A DNA stretch of 64,000 bases from Microvirga arabica (GCF_016811235.1 NZ_JAFBID010000005.1:62001-126000); one strand, 5' to 3'. Counted from the stretch's first letter, positions 35,436 through 43,884 are shown. Numbers and translations are program-made. The notes: generated by a model from the sequence alone, not told the origin.

Positions 35436-35780
35436 TCACTCCTGCTCGGGCTCGAAGTAGCTGTCCATCTGGGCGGTGGCCACATAGGCGACCTTCTTCC
35501 AGCTCTCGACGAGGGCGATGGCCTCGTTGTCCTGGCCGTCGCGGAGCTTGTCGTCGTCCACGAAGTCGGCCGGGATCTCGTAGACGTGGTAGCCCTCCTC
35601 AGAGGCAGTCGAGGCGTGCATCCCGGGCTGGTCCTCGTACATGCGGGACTCGCCGCCGATCATGTTGTCGAGGCGGGCGCAGGCGGCGACCGGGTCGCAG
35701 GCCTCGGTCACGCCCCACAGGTAGCCGGAGCAGTTGTCGATCAGGGCGTAGCGGGTGCTGGTGGCGGTGTTCATGGTCAT
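35436..35780 (-). CDS. Protein of unknown function, first gene of accessory operon
   Basis: 114 residues with a likely compact alpha/beta fold. The sequence is acidic towards the C-terminus (F-E-P-E-Q-E). Start at 35780 (a second ATG two codons later), with AGGGGAA upstream. It stands directly behind the promoter and twin operators at 35826-35886, so it should be the first gene expressed when the run is derepressed. Not recognised; an anti-restriction or antirepressor role would fit the place but is only a guess. Confidence 0.65.
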   Translation of the reverse strand: MTMNTATSTRYALIDNCSGYLWGVTEACDPVAACARLDNMIGGESRMYEDQPGMHASTASEEGYHVYEIPADFVDDDKLRDGQDNEAIALVESWKKVAYVATAQMDSYFEPEQE

Positions 35781-35782
35781 AC

Positions 35783-35810
35783 CGAGGTTCCCCTGCGGTT
35801 ATGGGCGGTC
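35783..35810 (-). repeat. Copy 2 of a 28-bp leader repeat
   Basis: Matches 24 of 28 bases with 35314-35341 and sits at the same place relative to its gene (just before the start, including the AGGGGAA ribosome-binding site). The shared leader suggests joint translational control or recent duplication of the gene fronts. Confidence 0.6.
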
Positions 35811-35825
35811 CGTGTCGCCGTCCCA

Positions 35826-35886
35826 TGTCCGCCAATGTACGGACAGATTGACCAAGGTCAATAGCTTGTCCGTAAATTGGTGGACA
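35826..35886 (-). promoter_or_regulatory. Promoter with twin TGTCC-N10-GGACA operators
   Basis: Two inverted repeats TGTCC-N10-GGACA lie at 35826-35845 and 35867-35886, 41 bp apart centre to centre (about four helical turns). Between them TTGACC-AA-GGTCAA (35848-35861) gives a minus-strand -35 TTGACC, with -10 TACATT (35839-35834) 16 bp on. The first operator covers the -10 and the second lies upstream of the -35. This is the layout of a repressor that loops or binds cooperatively. Confidence 0.7.
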
Positions 35887-36236
35887 ACTGGCGCGTCTGG
35901 ATCGCTCCAGGACTTCATTTCACCTTTGCGTTGCCGCCCTTGCTACCGGTCTGATGTCATTGCTTGCGCTATGATCTCCTCAACGATCTTCCCGGCAGCC
36001 GAGGCCGCCTCGGTCGAGCGACGATCTCGATGTGGGCGGTCTCCCCCAACGACCAGGAAACACCGCCTCCACTCGCAACGCCGCGGCTGTTGCGGCCTCA
36101 TTGAACCGCAAGCAAAGCCTCACCGCCGAGGGCTTGGTCTAGAGGGTTGCCGTTAACCATCGACCACTTGAACACGTGACCAGCGCCTCCTCTCAAGCAT
36201 ACTGACGTTTATCCGACGAATTTGGAGGGAACATAG
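35887..36236. other. Gene-free stretch between the operators and the next plus-strand gene
   Basis: 350 bp with no supportable gene. It has no strong hairpin or repeat. The end (GGAGGGAACATAG) is the ribosome-binding region of the gene at 36237. Confidence 0.45.
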
Positions 36237-36512
36237 ATGGGTGAGACTATCCTGCGCGAGGGTGGCATTTGCATCACCGTCTACGAGTGGGCCGTGGTCA
36301 CGCCTGACGATGGGCCTTGGCGCGCCGACGTCACTGTGCCCGGGGGCATCGGAAAGATAACTGTTGATGGCCTCACGCGTCAGGCTGTTATTGACAAGGG
36401 CGAGCTCGTGGGTCGCGACATGATCGACTTCGCGAAGCGATGGCCGAAGGGGCGAATTCGGGGTGCGGCAAGGGCAGAGGCCGAGGCCGAAACACAGCTC
36501 GACCTGCTCTGA
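36237..36512 (+). CDS. Small protein of unknown function
   Basis: 91 residues with GGAGGG about 10 bases before the ATG. The N-terminal half is beta-rich (I-C-I-T-V-Y-E-W-A-V-V-T), and the C-terminal half is helical with an Ala/Glu-rich end. It is the only plus-strand gene between the twin operators and alkB-like. No family was recognised. Confidence 0.6.
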   Translation: MGETILREGGICITVYEWAVVTPDDGPWRADVTVPGGIGKITVDGLTRQAVIDKGELVGRDMIDFAKRWPKGRIRGAARAEAEAETQLDLL

Positions 36513-36935
36513 ACCGAGCCGGCCTTTCCCGTAGCAGGCCTATTTCTGCATAGGAAAGCGGAACATGGAATTGAGACATTTCTGGCAGCGGCTCGCTCCC
36601 GACTGTTGATTGAGATAGCCAGCCACTTATCTCTGACACGAAGTGGCAACGGCCCCTCGTTCAGCCAGTTGCCATTCCACTGCTCCCATGCGAACACGGC
36701 CCCACAGCGCAGCCCTATCGGGTCAGCTCGACTGGGCGCTTTCTGGCCGAGACGGCAGGCGCGTTGCGGCGCTGTGAACTTGCCCAGCGAGAGAACACGG
36801 ACCCCTCTCGGCCGAGAGACTGTGGATCCTAATCCGGCCCCGAAAGCGTCAGAGCGGCCTCGCCCACAGCAACGTTCATTTCTGCAAGGGAACAGAGTGG
36901 CTGGATGCGCGTCTCACGTGCAGTGAAAGACGCTC
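36513..36935. other. Gene-free stretch, probably decayed DNA
   Basis: 423 bp with no supportable gene. Open frames on the minus strand here (to 36697) run through the previous gene in antisense and have biased composition. No clear repeat ends or hairpins were seen. Confidence 0.4.
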
Positions 36936-37523
36936 ATGAACCAAGGCCAATTTGATCTTTTCAAAATACCCCCTTCCCTGCCGGGAGGTTTTCGCTATCG
37001 CCTAGAGTTCCTGTCGAAGGACGAGGAACGCGACCTTGTAGAGAGGTTTGCGGACCTACCGTTCAAGGGGTTCGAATTCCAAGGTTACCGCGGCAAGCGA
37101 CGCGTGATCTCCTTCGGCTGGCAGTACGACTTCAACCGGATGGAGTTGCAAAAGACAGAGGACGTTCCTGACTTCCTGCTCCCCTTACGGGAGCGTGCAG
37201 CCCGCTTCGCCGGCCTGGAGCCCCCAGATCTGCAGCACGTGCTTTTGTCGGAATACGCCTCTGGAGCCGGGATCGGCTGGCACAGGGACAAGCCCATGTT
37301 CGCTGAGGTGGTCGGCATCTCGCTCGGATCACCGTGCGTGTTCCGCTTCAGGCGTAAGGCAGGCAGCAAGTGGGAGCGCGCCTCCGTCGTCGCCGAACCG
37401 CGCTCGGTGTACCTTTTGCAGGGGCCGTCCCGAACGGAATGGGAGCACAGCATCCCAGCAGTGGACCACCTGCGCTATTCAATCACCTTCAGGAGCTTTG
37501 GCTCCTCAGACCATCCTGATTAG
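36936..37523 (+). CDS. AlkB-like Fe(II)/2-oxoglutarate dioxygenase
   Basis: 195 residues. The cupin-like core has the iron motif H-R-D-K-P (His and Asp ligands at about 111-113), a distal His in W-E-H-S-I-P, and the 2-oxoglutarate-binding Arg in L-R-Y-S-I-T-F-R. This fits the short AlkB-like family that demethylates alkylated bases in DNA or RNA. No signal peptide. It stands alone (plus) among accessory genes, as in many phage- or plasmid-borne alkB copies. Confidence 0.9.
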   Translation: MNQGQFDLFKIPPSLPGGFRYRLEFLSKDEERDLVERFADLPFKGFEFQGYRGKRRVISFGWQYDFNRMELQKTEDVPDFLLPLRERAARFAGLEPPDLQHVLLSEYASGAGIGWHRDKPMFAEVVGISLGSPCVFRFRRKAGSKWERASVVAEPRSVYLLQGPSRTEWEHSIPAVDHLRYSITFRSFGSSDHPD

Positions 37524-37750
37524 CAGCCAAAGCTGCGCTGCAAATGTCGTATGGTTGCAGAGTATCCAGCCTGAGGAGTGCTTGCTTGTTCCAGCAGAGG
37601 CATATGCAGGATCACCGGCCGCATTCTTGGTTTCGGCAACCGTTCGCCCATGGCCGGTCGCACTGAACACATGGTCAGGTTTCCGGGACAGCATCATCCG
37701 GCATCCGCATGTCAGTGTTTGCAACACGCGGTACCGTGGACTCGGGCCTG

Positions 37751-38896
37751 CTACTCAGGCCAGTTGTGAGGCAAGCCGAAAACTTCGTGCAATGGAATGC
37801 CGGATGTCGCGCGCAGCTCATTGTTGTGGGGGCGCCATGCATCAACACGGAAATCCAGACCCTCGACGACGCGCAAAGCATACGGGTTCTCTATCAGGCA
37901 CGCAGACCGTTGCCCCAGCGACCACGCGTCAAGTCGCTCTGTGGACAGCACGGCGCTCAGCCTACGGCATTGGGGTCCGTTCGGCCCATTCCAAACTCCA
38001 TCCGGCACCCGCCCCCATCCAGAGGCCTCATCACCGATGGACTCGTAATAAGCTTCGGTGCCGAGCAAGGCGGTGAAGACATCATCACGGCCAGCGGCTT
38101 GGTCGAGGGCGTTGACTGCCACGACCAGCGGCAGGTCGAGAGCACCGTAGCGGGTTGCCTTATTGATCAAGGCCGTCCGGATTGCCGCCTGCGGCGAAGC
38201 TTGGCGAACGCCACCGAAAATAACGCCGGTCGCGCGACGGTCACGCTCACCCCGGGTGGACCGTCTTGGGATTGGTCTCAGTTCAAGCCGCATGCTGTGG
38301 AGGTCCTCGGCGAACACATCGTCGACTGCCCCGCGCTCCCAAGTCTGCGCAACCGTGGTGTGATCGAGGGTGGCCAGCCATTGGGTGACGCGGTTGGTCA
38401 GGTTGCGCAATGCCACTGGGGTCGCCGGCGCGCCTCGCGTGCGGATGTCGAGCAGGAACTCGGGCGAATCGAGCCGATCCAAGGCGGCGAGCACATCGTC
38501 CTTCCGGCGCCGCGCGCCAACCTCCTGATCCGACTCGCCGCGAGCAAGAGCTGCCTCCAGGTAAAAGCGTACCCCCTGCGCATCCTCGACGAGGAAATCA
38601 GGCCGGCGACGGGAGCCGGGCACTGCCGGCTCCACATCGAGGACGCGCATGCCGGCGCGCAGGCACCATTCATGCAGCAGGAGCTCAAAGACGGCACTCT
38701 CATGTGCGGCCTCATCGCGAATGCGGGCAGCGAGCTCTGACCGCAGAGGAGCCGGGTACCGCTCGATGAACCCCTCCAGCGTGGCTCGAATGAGGACCGC
38801 TTCGCGACGCGCAGATCGGTTGAGATAATCGAAACGCGGCTGCCCGGCGCGAGCACCCCCCTCAAGGTCATGTGGACCACCGTCGAAGATTGTCAT
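37751..38896 (-). CDS. Putative PD-(D/E)xK-like protein of unknown function
   Basis: 381 residues from the ATG at 38896 (GAGGTG 6 bases upstream; a GTG at 38905 is possible). At about 100-120 the pattern R-R-P-D-F-L-V-E-x4-V-R-F-Y-L-E-A resembles the PD-(D/E)xK nuclease core, with Ala where the catalytic Lys usually is. The rest is helical with W-R-P-H-N-N-E-L near the end. Position at the edge of the defence island would fit a nuclease-like effector or sensor. Confidence in the fold is low; the gene itself is well supported. Confidence 0.65.
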   Translation of the reverse strand: MTIFDGGPHDLEGGARAGQPRFDYLNRSARREAVLIRATLEGFIERYPAPLRSELAARIRDEAAHESAVFELLLHEWCLRAGMRVLDVEPAVPGSRRRPDFLVEDAQGVRFYLEAALARGESDQEVGARRRKDDVLAALDRLDSPEFLLDIRTRGAPATPVALRNLTNRVTQWLATLDHTTVAQTWERGAVDDVFAEDLHSMRLELRPIPRRSTRGERDRRATGVIFGGVRQASPQAAIRTALINKATRYGALDLPLVVAVNALDQAAGRDDVFTALLGTEAYYESIGDEASGWGRVPDGVWNGPNGPQCRRLSAVLSTERLDAWSLGQRSACLIENPYALRVVEGLDFRVDAWRPHNNELRATSGIPLHEVFGLPHNWPE

Positions 38897-39067
38897 GCTT
38901 GACACCTCTTTTACCTGGAAGCATCAGCCAGCACCTAAGGACAAGCGTAAGCGTGCACAAGCCCGGCCCCTGCGGATGGCCTCGCTGCTTCGAAGGGACT
39001 AGGGCGTCCTGGAGATCGTCACGAAGAGGCTGATCCTTGCCTCCCGAGCTCAGCCGGCTGTCCGTCC

Positions 39068-39955
39068 TTATGGACGCTCCCGCAGAAAACGGTCGAACGT
39101 GTCTTCCACGTCGGGCTCATCCATCCTGTACCCTCGGACCTCCTTGCCGAGATGAAGGATGGTGAGAACCTGATCGTAACGATCCGAATGGAATGAGACC
39201 TCTTCGACCGGCTCAGGGAACCATACATGCGCGGGAAGAAAGACACCGTATCTCGCCTCCTCCGAGAAATCCTCCATGCCAGCGCATGACGCGGCCGGGA
39301 TTTCAAAGGGCTCGCCCGATGTGCGGATAAACCGCCCCGACCTGAGTGCCGGTTCGCTCGACCGAGCCCACAGGGCATACCCATCGCGTGAGACCACCAG
39401 CAACGAGCGACGCTCCGTGTATTCAAGCCACCGCAGCGTCACTGCAAGGAGGGAAACGCCATACCGATCCGCACAGGTGCTCAGCGCGGTCAAATCCGGC
39501 TTGTCTTTAGGAGCAATCTGGCGGCGCATGTCATCAAGTGGCATGAGAAGTGCCGCCGCGAATTCGTCAGCCTCTTTCTCAATGCCTTTGCCGTCGCGTC
39601 GGGAGACGGAGGTTTCGTCGCAACGGACACCGTCCTCTGACATGAGGTGCCGATGCATCAGGTAATGAGCGAGTTCATGGGCGACTGTGAAGCGACGGCG
39701 ACCGTCGCTGACACCGTCGTTGTTGTAAAGGATGCCCCATCCCTTCCGAGGTCGGCCCATCGGGACGAGGGCTCCTTCAAACCCTGGCAGGCTTTCCCCC
39801 ACCACCTTCAGGATGGGATCATCCGGCCAGCATTGACGCGAATAGTCCAGCGCCAAGGCCTCGACGTCTACGGGAAACCTGTTCGTCGGGAAGGCCGCGT
39901 TCAGCAGGACCGTCAGGTCGGCGGCCCAGCGCCCCGGCTTCTTCCCCTGCGACAT
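39068..39955 (-). CDS. ImmA/IrrE-family metallopeptidase
   Basis: 295 residues. The zinc protease motif H-E-L-A-H is at 93-97 and a downstream glutamate lies in K-E-A-D-E-F-A-A (about 127-134), as in the ImmA/IrrE (COG2856) family. These proteases cleave or control the XRE-type repressor next to them after stress or a phage signal. The start overlaps the stop of the XRE gene (TGATG). The C-terminal ~120 residues are an extra domain, possibly for sensing. Confidence 0.92.
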   Translation of the reverse strand: MSQGKKPGRWAADLTVLLNAAFPTNRFPVDVEALALDYSRQCWPDDPILKVVGESLPGFEGALVPMGRPRKGWGILYNNDGVSDGRRRFTVAHELAHYLMHRHLMSEDGVRCDETSVSRRDGKGIEKEADEFAAALLMPLDDMRRQIAPKDKPDLTALSTCADRYGVSLLAVTLRWLEYTERRSLLVVSRDGYALWARSSEPALRSGRFIRTSGEPFEIPAASCAGMEDFSEEARYGVFLPAHVWFPEPVEEVSFHSDRYDQVLTILHLGKEVRGYRMDEPDVEDTFDRFLRERP

Positions 39956-40263
39956 CAGTCCCCCATTATATCCGTCATCTTGCGGATGCGCTCTTTCACG
40001 GCCGGGTCGAGCCCCTGATACTTTCGGAAGAAAGCCTCATCCTCTGCCGACTGCAGATCCCCGTCGTTGGACATGAGGTAGTCGCCAGTGACGCCGAGGG
40101 CGGCGGCTATGCGGGCGATCTTCTCGGCCGACGGACGGGGCGGGTTCTTGTTCTCAAGCTCCCAGATGTAACTTTTGCTCGATTCGGTGCGCTCGGCCAA
40201 CTGATCCAACGTCAGGCCAGCTTTTTTCCGCAAATTCCGAATTTTCTCGCCAAAGGCAGCCAT
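39955..40263 (-). CDS. XRE-family transcriptional repressor
   Basis: 102 residues. Residues 8-62 form a lambda-repressor-like helix-turn-helix (I-R-N-L-R-K-K-A-G-L-T-L-D-Q-L-A, S-S-K-S-Y-I-W-E-L-E). The short C-terminal tail (K-Y-Q-G-L-D-P-A-V-K-E-R-I-R-K-M) may be the site recognised by the adjacent ImmA-like protease. It is divergent from the MBL-E2/E1/JAB operon across two identical operators (40296-40366), so it should repress both directions. Confidence 0.92.
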   Translation of the reverse strand: MAAFGEKIRNLRKKAGLTLDQLAERTESSKSYIWELENKNPPRPSAEKIARIAAALGVTGDYLMSNDGDLQSAEDEAFFRKYQGLDPAVKERIRKMTDIMGD

Positions 40264-40295
40264 TGGGTTCTCCGTTCGTTCTCGTTATTCGTTTT

Positions 40296-40366
40296 TGTTC
40301 GGAGTAGGCATACTAGAACTCCTTGACAAGGGAAACAAGCGTCGCCATGTTCGGAGTAGACATACT
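40296..40366. promoter_or_regulatory. Divergent promoters with duplicated XRE operators
   Basis: Two 19-bp copies of TGTTCGGAGTAG-R-CATACT lie at 40296-40314 and 40348-40366, 52 bp apart; the core AGTAGRCATACT is a short palindrome. Plus strand: TTGACA (40323-40328), 17 bp, CATGTT (40346-40351), overlapped by copy 2. Minus strand: TTGTCA (40329-40324), 17 bp, TACTCC (40306-40301), overlapped by copy 1. The back-to-back promoters share one -35 region, and one operator covers each -10. Confidence 0.85.
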
Positions 40367-40409
40367 TAATAGCCCGTAAAGGGCACATCTGAGGGAAAGG
40401 AGATCTGCC

Positions 40410-41561
40410 ATGGGGGCAAAGACGATTCACTTCCGAGTAGGCAACGGTGACATGGCTCTCTTCGAGTTGGAGAGCGGCCGGACCATCCTGACCGACATCA
40501 ATATCCGCGCCGCCGCGGACGATCCCGAGGAGAAAGACATCCCGGATGTGGCTGGCCAGCTCCGCAAGCGGCTCAAGCGGGATGCGGCGGGACGGTTGTA
40601 TGTCGACGCCTTTCTCCTCACCCACCCCGACCAGGACCACTGCCGCGGGCTGCAGAAGCACTTCCACCTCGGCCCCCTCAGCTCCTGGTCGGCCAAGGAC
40701 GACAAGATCGTGATCCGGGAGATGTGGTCGAGCCCCGTGGTTTTCCGCCGAGCCTGCAAGAACCACACGCTGTGTGACGATGCGAAGGCCTGGAACACGG
40801 AGGCGCGCCGCCGAGTGAACCTCTTCAGGACATGGCGCTACGCAGGAGAGGGCGACCGCATCCTCATCCTGGGCGAGGATATCGACGGCAAGACCGATGA
40901 TCTCCGCGCCATCCTCGTCAAGGCCAACGAGACGTTCAGGATCATCGGGGGCGTAATGGACGGTACGTTCGAGGCGCGGCTGCTCGCTCCGATTCTCCCA
41001 TCCGGGGACGAGGAAGAGGAAGAGACCCTGTCGAAGAACAACAGCTCCGTCGTCCTGCGGCTCGACCTTCAGGCCGACGGGACTGCTGCCGCAGCCCGCT
41101 ACCTGCTCGGTGGCGATGCGGAGGTCGTGATCTGGGAGCGTATCTGGGACCGTAATGCCCACCAGTCCTCGGTCCTGGAATACGACGTCCTCGTGGCGCC
41201 GCATCATTGCAGCTGGCATAGCCTGTCCCGCTTCAGCTGGTCGATCTGGGGAGAGGCTGCCATCGTCTCGGAGACCGCGCGCAAGGCACTTGGCCAGGCA
41301 CGCCCGGGAGCGCTGATCCTGTCGAGCAGCAAGACGATCTGCGACGATGACCGTGACCCACCCTGCACGCGCGCGAAGCGGGAGTACCAGGATATCCTGC
41401 GCCCGAAGAGCGGCAGCTTCACCTGCATCGCCGATCAGAAGGGGCAGGAGCCGTACGAAATCGAGGTCACCTGGGCTGGGGCCAAGCCGAAGCGTTCCAT
41501 GGTGGCCGCGAGCGTTGCGCTGGTCAGCGGCGTCGGCGCCCAGCCCTGGCCGCATGGCTGA
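40410..41561 (+). CDS. ComEC-like metallo-beta-lactamase-fold hydrolase of the ubiquitin-like operon
   Basis: 383 residues. The metal motif T-H-P-D-Q-D-H (His72, Asp74, Asp76, His77) has the ComEC/Rec2-type form in which the second His is Asp. V-A-P-H-H-C-S-W (His265, His266) matches the later V-x-H-H-G-S motif. D-I-N near residue 30 and a K-N-N-S-S-V-V-L strand also fit. The protein has no membrane domain, so it is a soluble nuclease- or phosphodiesterase-like enzyme. It ends in P-W-P-H-G, a free C-terminal glycine. It is the first gene of an operon with the E2-E1-JAB protein, which overlaps or closely follows it. Substrate unknown. Confidence 0.88.
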   Translation: MGAKTIHFRVGNGDMALFELESGRTILTDINIRAAADDPEEKDIPDVAGQLRKRLKRDAAGRLYVDAFLLTHPDQDHCRGLQKHFHLGPLSSWSAKDDKIVIREMWSSPVVFRRACKNHTLCDDAKAWNTEARRRVNLFRTWRYAGEGDRILILGEDIDGKTDDLRAILVKANETFRIIGGVMDGTFEARLLAPILPSGDEEEEETLSKNNSSVVLRLDLQADGTAAAARYLLGGDAEVVIWERIWDRNAHQSSVLEYDVLVAPHHCSWHSLSRFSWSIWGEAAIVSETARKALGQARPGALILSSSKTICDDDRDPPCTRAKREYQDILRPKSGSFTCIADQKGQEPYEIEVTWAGAKPKRSMVAASVALVSGVGAQPWPHG

Positions 41562-41571
41562 GGAGCGTCGA

Positions 41572-43884
41572 TTGAGCCCTCCAGCAGCCCTGCAGATTTC
41601 CCGTGCCTTGCGCGTGATCGCGACACATCCCGCCGTGGCCTCGGTCACAGCGGGGCCCGACCTGGATCCCTCGATCACCACCGCGACGGTGCACATCGAC
41701 ACCAATCTCCCTGGGCCATGGCGGGCCGAAGGCCTCAGTCCGAATGGCGTGCTGGCGGTGGAACCTGTGGTGCTCGCCTTCACGGCACGTTATCCGCTGT
41801 CGCCGCCCAGGGTTTTCCTGCGAGAGGACTTCGACCGGTCGCATCCCCATCTCTTGCCCATCAAGAAGGGCTTGCCGCCAGAGCCATGTTACCTCGCGGG
41901 ATCCACGCGCGAGTTGATGCGCTCGCGAGGCATTCTCGGCGTCGTTGGGCAGATCGCGGACTGGCTGGAGCGCGCCGCGCTGGTCCAGCTCATCGACCCG
42001 ACGCACGGGTGGGAGCCGACCCGCCGCGACGATTTCAGCGACATCATCATCGCCGATGCGGCATGGCTCCAGAGCCTGCCGACCCGCTCGGCGGGTTCGG
42101 CGGTTTACGATGCCGAATACATCGCCTCAGGGGCAAGCATGGGGGATGGGATCTACCGGCTTGAGACCTCTAATCGTCTCCGGCCCCTTGATGCCGAGTT
42201 CGCCGGGTCGTTCCGCTTCGGAAGCCAGGCTGGCGTAAGATGGGGCTCCGGCCTCGCCCTGGTCGCTTGGTCCGGCAAGGCCGCATCGGGCGCCCCTTTC
42301 GTCGCCGACCGGTACACCCCAGAAACGGTTTCAGACGTGGCATCCCTGCACCGTCGCGCGCAGGAGCTCGGCTGCGGGGAGGTGTTCGCGGCGCGGATGA
42401 GGTTGATGGAACAGCGCCTCCGAGCCGTGTCGTTCAAGGCTCCCGCCCCGTTGGCAGTCATCCTCCTGGCTCGCCGTCCCTGCAACCTCTCGGGGACGAA
42501 CTCGCCCATCGAAGCCTGTCCCTACCTTATCGAAATCGGTGGGGGCGATGACCTCTCGCCGAAGAGCGACCATCCGGTCCGACTGGCCCTTCACTGCGAT
42601 GTGCTCTCGATCCCGCTGCTGCGGCGTGCTTCCGGCGATGACGAGAGCCAGGAACGGCCCTCATGGACACTGCTGGGCTGCGGCAGTGTCGGGTCTAAGA
42701 TGGCCGTGCACATGGCGCGAACCGGGCGCGGTCCATCGGTCGTCATCGACCGGGACATCATGCTGCCCCACAACTTCGCCCGTCATGCCACTCTTCCAGA
42801 AGACGATGGCTCGCGCATGTTCGCCGGCAAGGCCGGGCTGCTTGCCCAGGCCCTTGACGATTTTCGCCAGCCGGCAACAGCGATGAACATCGACATCATC
42901 TCTGAACTGACGGAGGCCAAGGCCGGGGGCTCGGCAATGTTCCCGCCAGGAGCGGGTGTGGTGGTCAATGCCACCGGTTCGGTTGCCGTTCGGGAAGCGT
43001 TGGCCGCCAACTCGCTCCCGAGCCGTCCCCGCGTCATCGAAACGTGCCTGCTGGGAGCAGGCAGCTTCGGCTACATGACTGTGGAAGGACCGGCGGCCAA
43101 TCCTTCGACGGCCGACCTCGCTGTCGAGGCCTATCGCCATCTTCAGCGGGACCCGTCCTCACGGCACCTGGCCTTCGGCACCGAGGCACAGGCCATCGCC
43201 ATCGGGCAGAGTTGCTCGTCCCTCACATTCCCGCTTTCCGACGCGCGCCTGTCCGCCCTGTGCGCGCCGATGGCGGAGACCTTGGCCAACACCCTCAGGT
43301 ACGGCCCTCCGCCTGCGGGTGGCGAACTTCTGCTCGGGCGCCTGGCCGAAGACGGCCTCAATCAAACCTGGGCTCGGATCCCCATCGAGCCGTGGCTTGT
43401 GGTCCAAGGATCCAATCCAGATGCACCCTGTGTGCGCCTGAGCTCCCGCGTCGATGCAGCCATCCGTCAGGCGGTGGCCGACCGGGCGGGCGTCGAGACG
43501 GGCGGAGTTCTCATCGGCCGGTACGCCGACGTGGGCAACACCTTCCATGTGGTCGATGTTCTGCCGGCGCCGCCCGACAGCCGCTTCAGCAGGGATGAAT
43601 TCATCCTTGGCAAGGAAGGGCTTCGCGACACCCTGGAAGATATCGTGTCTGGTTCGGGTGGAGCCCTGTATCCGTTGGGGACCTGGCACAATCACCTTGT
43701 GCCGAGCGGAGCATCGGCAACCGATCTCCGCACCGCCTTGCACCTTGCCGCCGAGCAAACCTTTCCCGTGCTCATGTTGATCCTCAGGCCGGACGGCTAC
43801 GAGAGCCTCGTCGTCGAAGCAACCCATCCGGTTGGGCTCCCTCCCGCATCCGCGTCCTCCGACACACTTGGAACTGCCGCATGA
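41572..43884 (+). CDS. Single-chain E2-E1-JAB ubiquitin-like conjugation/deconjugation protein
   Basis: 770 residues from TTG at 41572, which has AGGAG 6 bases upstream; ATG at 41554 (no RBS, 8-bp overlap with the MBL gene) is the alternative. Residues about 1-140: E2-like domain with Y-P-L-S-P-P-R-V, S-H-P-H-L and the candidate catalytic Cys106 in P-E-P-C-Y-L-A. About 345-600: ThiF/E1 adenylation domain with G-C-G-S-V-G-S (369-375), I-D-R-D near 390 and N-F-A-R-H. About 620-745: JAB/JAMM peptidase with Glu642, His706, His708, Ser715 and Asp718, a complete zinc site. CBASS Cap2 combines E1 and E2, and Cap3 is a JAB; here all three are fused. The target is likely encoded in this operon. Confidence 0.9.
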   Translation: MSPPAALQISRALRVIATHPAVASVTAGPDLDPSITTATVHIDTNLPGPWRAEGLSPNGVLAVEPVVLAFTARYPLSPPRVFLREDFDRSHPHLLPIKKGLPPEPCYLAGSTRELMRSRGILGVVGQIADWLERAALVQLIDPTHGWEPTRRDDFSDIIIADAAWLQSLPTRSAGSAVYDAEYIASGASMGDGIYRLETSNRLRPLDAEFAGSFRFGSQAGVRWGSGLALVAWSGKAASGAPFVADRYTPETVSDVASLHRRAQELGCGEVFAARMRLMEQRLRAVSFKAPAPLAVILLARRPCNLSGTNSPIEACPYLIEIGGGDDLSPKSDHPVRLALHCDVLSIPLLRRASGDDESQERPSWTLLGCGSVGSKMAVHMARTGRGPSVVIDRDIMLPHNFARHATLPEDDGSRMFAGKAGLLAQALDDFRQPATAMNIDIISELTEAKAGGSAMFPPGAGVVVNATGSVAVREALAANSLPSRPRVIETCLLGAGSFGYMTVEGPAANPSTADLAVEAYRHLQRDPSSRHLAFGTEAQAIAIGQSCSSLTFPLSDARLSALCAPMAETLANTLRYGPPPAGGELLLGRLAEDGLNQTWARIPIEPWLVVQGSNPDAPCVRLSSRVDAAIRQAVADRAGVETGGVLIGRYADVGNTFHVVDVLPAPPDSRFSRDEFILGKEGLRDTLEDIVSGSGGALYPLGTWHNHLVPSGASATDLRTALHLAAEQTFPVLMLILRPDGYESLVVEATHPVGLPPASASSDTLGTAA

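Noticed and set aside
36380-36697. Minus-strand open frame in the 36.5-kb gap
   Set aside because: Runs through the gene at 36237 in antisense; no start signal or recognisable domain.
40212-41783. Minus-strand open frame across the MBL gene and operators
   Set aside because: It would run through the XRE start and both operators; no motif, no ribosome-binding site.
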